The notes beneath the pieces were generated by a model. That model had not been told where the DNA came from, did not search any database, and saw only the letters and a list, made by a program, of their open reading frames with translations. A stretch of 64,000 nt of DNA from Sphingobium amiense (GTDB taxonomy: Bacteria; Pseudomonadota; Alphaproteobacteria; Sphingomonadales; Sphingomonadaceae), in NCBI RefSeq assembly GCF_003967075.1, contig NZ_AP018664.1, positions 2,480,001 through 2,544,000 on the forward strand. The letters run 5' to 3'. This document shows positions 59,023 to 64,000 of this stretch, in pieces. Positions within the stretch are counted from its first letter, which is position 1. The number at the start of each line of letters is the position of its first letter. Position numbers and translations under genes: made by a program.

Positions 59023-60514
59023 GCCCCATCGCCTGCGCCAGATTGCGCAGCCGCCGGTCCACCGCCTCCCCGAACAGATCGGCATCCTCATCGTCGAGGC
59101 GCAGCGTGATACGATCCGCCTCCCGCTCCAGCCGCGACAGGTCGAGCGGCCCCTCGACTCCGCCCGACAGCCGCTGGGCGAGACGGATGGCCAGCCCCCA
59201 GAGCGCGGCGCGGCGCAGCAGATCGGGCGAGGCGATGCGGTCGAGGCCCGGCGGAGACGAAAGCCCGCCCCCGAAATGGCTGTGCAGCGCCTGCCCCAGC
59301 ATCGCCCGCTCGACCGCGCTGATGCCGACCCAGTTGCTGTGCAGCGCGATCTCCACGCCACGCTCGGCGCGGAAATCCGGGTTCGCGCGCCAGCTTACGT
59401 CCGCCAGCAGGCAGGCAGCGCGGCGGATGCGCGCCATGTCGGGCGCATCGTCGGGGAAGAGCGGCGCGATCCAGCGGTCGATGCGGTTGCCATGGCCGCG
59501 AAAGCGCGCCTGCGCTTCCCCTTCCGCCTCGGCCGCGACCAGCAGCGGGTCCTGCGCGCGCCAGTCGGGCGGCAGCGCTTCGTAGAGCAGCCCTTCGCGC
59601 AGTCCGTAAGCGGACACGACCAGCCGGCTCGACTTCAACTGCCGCACCACGACCGACAGCAGTGCGGCGGCGTCGGGCAGCGTCGGCACGCGCGACCCGG
59701 TCATCGCGGGAATGAGCTTCAGCCGGGCCTTGTCGATATGGCTGACGATGCGGGTCAACTGTTCGGCGCGCGCGGCGGTCATCTCATATTGGTGGACGAC
59801 CGGCAGCGGGAACTGCGTGATCTGCATGTCGAACCGGGCGAGCGCGCGCCACGATCCGCCCACCATGTAGAAGGGCAGGCCCGGTTCCGGCGCCCATCCC
59901 GCCTTGTCCAGCATCCTGACGACGCTGCGTTCCAGCGCGCGCGGCCCCTTGGCGCGGATCTGCGGCAGGCGCAGCACGCCCAGCGGAAGAGAGATGGTCT
60001 GTTCGACCTGCCCGCCCCTGATCCGCGCCAGTTCCAAGCTTCCGCCGCCCAGATCGCCAACGATGCCGTCCGCCTGCGGGATGCCCGACAGCACGCCCAT
60101 CGCCGCGCCAATGGCTTCCTGCGCGCCGCTCAGCAGTTCGACGGTCAGTCCCATCGCCTGCGCCCGCGCGATGAAATCGGGACCGTTGCTCGCGTCCCGC
60201 ACGGCGGCGGTGGCGACGCAGCGTATGTCGCCGACCTTCATCGTCCGGCACAGGCGGGCGAAGCGGCTGACGGCCCGCAGTCCTCGCTCCATCGCCTCGG
60301 TTTCGATGGTCCCGGTCTTCGCCAGCGACGCGCCAAGGCCCGCCATCACCTTTTCGTTGAAGAGGATGAAGGGGATGCGCGGCGGCCCGTCATAGACGAC
60401 GAGGCGCACGCTGTTCGACCCGATATCGATGATCGCGGTGCGCGCATGGGCGGGGTCGGCGGCGCCCGCCACCAGTTCGGCGGCGTCCCGCAGGCGGCGG
60501 AGCATGGAGTTCAT
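58991..60514 (-). CDS. ppx: exopolyphosphatase / Ppx-GppA family phosphatase
   Basis: 507 residues. The actin-like fold shows phosphate loop 1 IIDIGSNSVRLVVYD and loop 2 GDLGGGSLELARI, with ISLPLGVLRLPQIRAKGP between. A C-terminal HD-like domain (ARIRRAACLLADVSWRANPDFRAERG) follows. Removes terminal phosphate from polyphosphate or pppGpp. It lies 5 bases downstream of ppk1 on the same strand, so polyphosphate synthesis and breakdown are encoded together. Confidence 0.95.
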   Translation of the reverse strand: MNSMLRRLRDAAELVAGAADPAHARTAIIDIGSNSVRLVVYDGPPRIPFILFNEKVMAGLGASLAKTGTIETEAMERGLRAVSRFARLCRTMKVGDIRCVATAAVRDASNGPDFIARAQAMGLTVELLSGAQEAIGAAMGVLSGIPQADGIVGDLGGGSLELARIRGGQVEQTISLPLGVLRLPQIRAKGPRALERSVVRMLDKAGWAPEPGLPFYMVGGSWRALARFDMQITQFPLPVVHQYEMTAARAEQLTRIVSHIDKARLKLIPAMTGSRVPTLPDAAALLSVVVRQLKSSRLVVSAYGLREGLLYEALPPDWRAQDPLLVAAEAEGEAQARFRGHGNRIDRWIAPLFPDDAPDMARIRRAACLLADVSWRANPDFRAERGVEIALHSNWVGISAVERAMLGQALHSHFGGGLSSPPGLDRIASPDLLRRAALWGLAIRLAQRLSGGVEGPLDLSRLEREADRITLRLDDEDADLFGEAVDRRLRNLAQAMGLKYRMVTEAG

Positions 60515-60519
60515 GGGGG

Positions 60520-62658
60520 TCAGGCCCGCCCGCGCAGCCGCAGCGTGGGCACCGCCTCATTGTCGAACGCCGCGCCGCGCCCGGACAGCGACGGGTTGGT
60601 CATGAAATAGCGGTGCAGGTTGAACGGCCTCTCGCCCGCCTCAACACGGCTGTAATGGCCGTGCGCGTCCAGCGTCCAGCTCTGCTCTGTGTCGATGAGG
60701 TTCGCCACCATCACCTGATCGACGATCTGGTCATGCACTGTCGGATTTTCCACAGGTGCCATGAACTCGACACGGCGGTCGAAGTTGCGCGGCATCCAGT
60801 CGGCCGAACTGATATAGACGATGGCGCCATTGTTGGGCAGCGCCTTGCCGTTGCCGAATATGGCGATGCGGCTATGCTCCAGGAAGCGGCCGACGACCGA
60901 CTTCACCCGGATATTTTCCGACATGCCCGGCACGCCCGGACGCAGGCAGCAGATGCCCCGAACGATAAGGTCGATCTGCACGCCTGCATTGCTCGCCGCA
61001 TAGAGTTTTTCGATGATGGCGGGGTCGACGAGGCTGTTCATCTTCGCCCAGATGGTGCCGGGCCGTCCGGCGCGCACATGGTCGATCTCCGCGTCGATCC
61101 GCGCGCACAGCGTGTTGCGCAGGTCGCGGGGCGACATCACCAGCTTCTCGAGCCGCTCCGGCTCTACATAGCCGGTGATATAGTTGAACAGCGCGGCGGC
61201 ATCCCGGCAATAGGCGGGGTCGGCGGTAAAGAAGCTCAAATCGGTGTAGATGCGCGCGGTGACGGGGTGATAATTGCCGGTGCCGAAATGGCAGTAGGTG
61301 CGGAACTGCTCGCCCTCGCGCCGCACGACCATCGACACCTTGGCGTGCGTTTTCCAGTCGATGAAACCGTAGACCACCTGAACGCCCGCCCGCTCCAGCG
61401 CGTCGGCCCACAGGAGATTCTGTTCCTCGTCGAACCGCGCCTTCAGTTCCACGACCGCGGTGACGGACTTCCCCGCTTCGGCGGCGTCGATCAGCGCGCG
61501 GATGATCGCCGACTGCTTGCCCGCGCGGTAGAGCGTCTGCTTGATCGCCACCACATCGGGATCGGACGCCGCCTGCTTGAGGAAGGAAACGACGACGTCG
61601 AACGCCTCATAGGGATGGTGGACGAGGATATCCTTGGCCCGGATCGCGGCGAAACAGTCGCCGCCATATTCGCGGATGCGCTCGGGAAAGCGCGGGACAT
61701 AGGGTTCGAACTTGAGGTCGGGCCTATCCTCCTCGACGATGCCGGACAGGTCGCCGATGCCGATGAAGCCTTCCACTTCCTCGACGATGGCGTCGTGGCC
61801 CTGAAGCATGTCCTGCAACATGTCCTCGACCGGTTCGGGAATCCGCTCCTCGATCTCCATCCGGATCACGCGGCCCCGGCGGCGGCGCTTGATGGCGCTG
61901 CGGAAATAGCGGACGAGGTCTTCGGCCTCTTCCTCGATCTCGATGTCACTGTCGCGGATGATGCGGAACACGCCGCTGTTGCGCACCCGGTATCCGGGGA
62001 AAAGGTCGACGGAAAAGCGCCGGATCACGGCTTCCAGCGCCATATAGCGCGCCGGATCGCCCGGCACCCGCACGAACCGCGCGAGCGAGGGCGGGATCAT
62101 CACCAGCTCGCGGATCGGCTGCTTGTCCGACAGCCGCTCCAGATCGAAGACGATGGACAGACCCTGATTGGGGATGAAGGGGAAGGGATGGGCCGGATCG
62201 AGCGCCTGCGGCGTCAGGATCGGGAAGATCTGCGTCAGGAAATGGTTGCGCAGCCAGTCGGCGCAATCGCCGTCCATCTCCGCCGAAGGGCCGATCACCT
62301 CGATCCCCACCTGCGCCAGTTCGCCATGCAACGCGGCCCAGACGCGCTGCTGCGCCGCCATCAGATGCGCGGTCGCTTCGGTGATGCCCGCAAGCTGCTG
62401 CGCGGGGGTGAGGCCGTCCGCCGAACGCAGGTCCACATCCTGAATCTGCTGTCCCTTGAGGCCCGCCACCCGCACCGAGAAAAATTCGTCGAGATTCGCG
62501 CCCGAGATGGAAAGGAATCGCAGCCGCTCCAGCAGCGGATGCGCGCGGTTCATCGCCTCCTCCAGCACCCGCTGGTTGAACGCCAGCCAGGACAGTTCGC
62601 GATTGAAATAGCGCGCTTCTGCCGGGGCAAGGCTGGCGGAGGGATCGGCTTCGGCCAC
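60520..62658 (-). CDS. ppk1: polyphosphate kinase 1
   Basis: 712 residues. PPK1 builds polyphosphate from ATP through a phospho-histidine. The four family domains are visible: N (RYFNRELSWLAFNQRVLEEA, about 13-115), head (about 120-320), C1 (VAIKQTLYRAGKQSAIIRALIDAAEAGKSVTAVVELKARFDEE) and C2 with the catalytic HFGTGNYHP and ISSADWMPRN. Between hda and ppx. The start ATG is 4 bases from the hda-like stop. Confidence 0.97.
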   Translation of the reverse strand: MAEADPSASLAPAEARYFNRELSWLAFNQRVLEEAMNRAHPLLERLRFLSISGANLDEFFSVRVAGLKGQQIQDVDLRSADGLTPAQQLAGITEATAHLMAAQQRVWAALHGELAQVGIEVIGPSAEMDGDCADWLRNHFLTQIFPILTPQALDPAHPFPFIPNQGLSIVFDLERLSDKQPIRELVMIPPSLARFVRVPGDPARYMALEAVIRRFSVDLFPGYRVRNSGVFRIIRDSDIEIEEEAEDLVRYFRSAIKRRRRGRVIRMEIEERIPEPVEDMLQDMLQGHDAIVEEVEGFIGIGDLSGIVEEDRPDLKFEPYVPRFPERIREYGGDCFAAIRAKDILVHHPYEAFDVVVSFLKQAASDPDVVAIKQTLYRAGKQSAIIRALIDAAEAGKSVTAVVELKARFDEEQNLLWADALERAGVQVVYGFIDWKTHAKVSMVVRREGEQFRTYCHFGTGNYHPVTARIYTDLSFFTADPAYCRDAAALFNYITGYVEPERLEKLVMSPRDLRNTLCARIDAEIDHVRAGRPGTIWAKMNSLVDPAIIEKLYAASNAGVQIDLIVRGICCLRPGVPGMSENIRVKSVVGRFLEHSRIAIFGNGKALPNNGAIVYISSADWMPRNFDRRVEFMAPVENPTVHDQIVDQVMVANLIDTEQSWTLDAHGHYSRVEAGERPFNLHRYFMTNPSLSGRGAAFDNEAVPTLRLRGRA

Positions 62659-62661
62659 TTT

Positions 62662-63300
62662 TTACTCGCGCTGGGGGGTGGCGGGATCGGACGGGACTAT
62701 AGGCAGAAAACCGGCGCTTTGCAGAGCCTCTTTCGCCATTGGGAGCGAAATCTTACGGCCAGATGACAGTGCCGCGCGGTCGAGCAGGCGGGCGGCCTCC
62801 TCGATTGCCGCATAGCTGCGTTCCACCCGGCGCAGCAGCCAGTCGGGCAGATCGGCGGCATAGCCCGCCCCCGCCGCGTCGAGATGACGGCAGAAAAGCG
62901 CGCGGGCGAGCGCTTCGTCCGGCTGCGCGATGGCGACATGGGGCGCGGCGGCGAGGCGGGAACGAAGGTCGGGCAGCGCGGCCGGCCATTGCTCGGGCGG
63001 CGCATCGCCCACCAGCAGCAGCGGGCGGTGCGCGGTCTGCGCCTCGTTCCATGCGTGGAACAGCGCGCGGTCGTCCATCGCCTGCGCGTCGTCGATGGCC
63101 TCCCCCCCGCTCATCGCCGCGAACAGGCGCGCGAGCGTCGAGCGTCCCGAACGCGGCGGGCCGCTGAGCACGCTCACCCCCAGCGGCCAGTCGCGCCACT
63201 GCTCCAGATGCGCGACCGCAATGCGATTGGCGTCGCTGACAAGGAAATCGCCCTGCTGTCTTTCCCCATGCCAGTCGAAGGGCAGGCTGATCTGGCTCAT
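62662..63300 (-). CDS. hda: Hda-like DnaA regulator (clamp-binding AAA+ protein)
   Basis: 212 residues from ATG 63300. It begins MSQISLPFDW; QISLPF at residues 3-8 is a beta-clamp-binding motif as in Hda. A DnaA-like AAA+ domain follows (GVSVLSGPPRSGRSTLARLFAAMSGG; an altered Walker A, GPPRSGRS). Hda with the clamp switches off DnaA after initiation. In alphaproteobacteria the protein is HdaA. The start overlaps the stop of the upstream gene by ATGA. A longer frame upstream is an artefact. Confidence 0.82.
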   Translation of the reverse strand: MSQISLPFDWHGERQQGDFLVSDANRIAVAHLEQWRDWPLGVSVLSGPPRSGRSTLARLFAAMSGGEAIDDAQAMDDRALFHAWNEAQTAHRPLLLVGDAPPEQWPAALPDLRSRLAAAPHVAIAQPDEALARALFCRHLDAAGAGYAADLPDWLLRRVERSYAAIEEAARLLDRAALSSGRKISLPMAKEALQSAGFLPIVPSDPATPQRE

Positions 63301-64000
63301 TGCGCGGGCGCGGACGCCCTTCTGACGATGCGCAGCGTGTTGCCGGACGCCGCGACCTGATAGCCGCGCGCCTGCAATCCGGCGCGCAGCATGTCGGCGG
63401 TGCCGTCGAAGCTCACCTGCATCACCGATGTGCCGCCCAGCGCGAGGCTGCTCGTCGCGGCGGAGCGGACGCCCGGCACCGCGCGCACCGCCGCCTCGCC
63501 CGCGCCGACCGAGGCGACATCGGGCGTGTCGAACTGGATGGTGAAGCCCGCCGCCGTCGCCGCGCCGGGAATGGGCGCGTCTATGGCCTCGATGGCCGCA
63601 TCGGCGGTGTTTTCCAGACCCAGCGTGTCGGGATCGACCGGCTCCTCGATGATGAGCGAGGGGTCGGGGCGCAGGCGGCCATCGTTCAATGCGCGGATAT
63701 ACATCTCGTCGATCCGCCGCGCCCCTTCGTCCAGCATCTGCGGAATGCCGCTGTCGTTCGACGCTCGGAGCTGAACGCTGCCGATCAGCGTGTCGTCGGG
63801 ACCGTAGCGGGCGGTGAAGGTGCCGGTGACGGGACCGCCCGGATAGCTGCGGTCGAGCCGCGCGATGGGCACCACCACGTCCGCCGCGCCATATTGATCG
63901 AGCAGCACGCGCCACCACAGCCGCCCGCGCCGCCCCGCCTGCCCGGCATTGAGCAGGATCGGATCGGCGATGGACCCGGCCACGCGCACATAGTCGATGG
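63297..64000 (-). CDS. C-terminal part of an unknown exported or envelope protein (5' end outside window)
   Basis: The frame is open to the window edge; a GTG at 63989 is in frame but the sequence continues upstream (IDYVRVAGS), so the gene is truncated by the window. The visible 234 residues include GSVQLRASNDSGIPQMLDEGARRIDEMYI and a C-terminal pair of beta-alpha-beta segments (GEAAVRAVPGVRSAATSS, then TADMLRAGLQARGYQVAASGNTLRIV) that looks like a ferredoxin-type HMA-like fold without metal cysteines. It is joined to hda by ATGA. Function unknown. Confidence 0.7.
   Translation of the reverse strand, partial: IDYVRVAGSIADPILLNAGQAGRRGRLWWRVLLDQYGAADVVVPIARLDRSYPGGPVTGTFTARYGPDDTLIGSVQLRASNDSGIPQMLDEGARRIDEMYIRALNDGRLRPDPSLIIEEPVDPDTLGLENTADAAIEAIDAPIPGAATAAGFTIQFDTPDVASVGAGEAAVRAVPGVRSAATSSLALGGTSVMQVSFDGTADMLRAGLQARGYQVAASGNTLRIVRRASAPAQ

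Noticed and set aside
60613..62766. Long plus-strand frame (717 codons) opposite ppk1
   Set aside because: Antisense shadow of an intact ppk1; composition is Arg/His-rich without domains.

Overview
The window is GC-rich, gene-dense bacterial chromosome. Gene content and style point to a sphingomonad (Alphaproteobacteria, Sphingomonadaceae). Evidence: two large TonB-dependent receptors, inverted repeats of the kind often scattered through sphingomonad intergenic regions, a methionine synthase split into two proteins, a membrane-anchored CycM-like cytochrome c, Emr-type efflux, and argH-lipoprotein-lysA and rsmI/LpoA/yraN gene orders. Almost everything looks like ordinary core chromosome. I see no prophage, insertion sequence, CRISPR array, rRNA or tRNA.

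Layout. 1-3.7 kb: end of an unknown protein, tadA, rpmB, an esterase-like secreted protein and three small secreted proteins or lipoproteins. 3.9-9.5 kb: a methionine/one-carbon operon in which an ArsR-methyltransferase fusion is followed by metF and the two halves of MetH, with a palindromic operator inside the likely promoter. 9.6-10.9 kb: rplJ-rplL behind a structured leader. 11-14.3 kb: a carboxylesterase, an orphan solute-binding protein and a DUF4112 protein. 14.3-17.6 kb: RNase T2, nadC and nadA, with a Phd/PIN toxin-antitoxin pair between nadC and nadA on the other strand. 17.6-25.2 kb: hydrolase, cold-shock protein, XerC-type recombinase, DedA, gshB, yraN, rsmI and an LpoA-like lipoprotein.

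25.2-30 kb: a B12 uptake locus (ABC ATPase, permease, binding protein and a TonB receptor) with a cobalamin riboswitch in front of the receptor. This fits the B12-dependent MetH 20 kb away. 30-31.5 kb: fdhD and mobA (molybdenum cofactor) diverge. 31.5-36.4 kb: a three-gene Emr-type efflux operon, with a divergent TetR regulator and two matching palindromes between them. 36.5-41.4 kb: a receiver protein, a siroheme-type synthase carrying a remnant of a methyltransferase domain, lysA, a small lipoprotein, argH and a divergent thioredoxin lipoprotein whose start codon overlaps that of argH. 41.6-44.2 kb: a large TonB receptor with a tandem repeat and a strong hairpin upstream.

44.3-50 kb: exported RidA-like protein, Trm112-like protein, Lon-N protein, YbbN-type thioredoxin, DUF2141, sterol-desaturase-like protein, pheA, cytochrome c and an acetyltransferase with no normal start codon. 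50-56 kb: DUF1993, a queuosine-precursor transporter, argB, a secreted protein, a DoxX-like protein and the overlapping run yggT-folD-hypothetical-marC. 56-64 kb: an OmpA lipoprotein, a CorC/HlyC transporter, a P-loop kinase, and a polyphosphate/replication-control block (ppx, ppk1, Hda-like protein and the start of an incomplete upstream gene).

I found no wholly new system. The most distinctive items are the SAM-type regulator and its operator at the split metH operon, the degenerate CysG, the Asn-Ala heptad lipoprotein, the CATG-overlapping divergent starts and the acetyltransferase without a start codon. All domain calls come from reading motifs; no database search or folding program was run.
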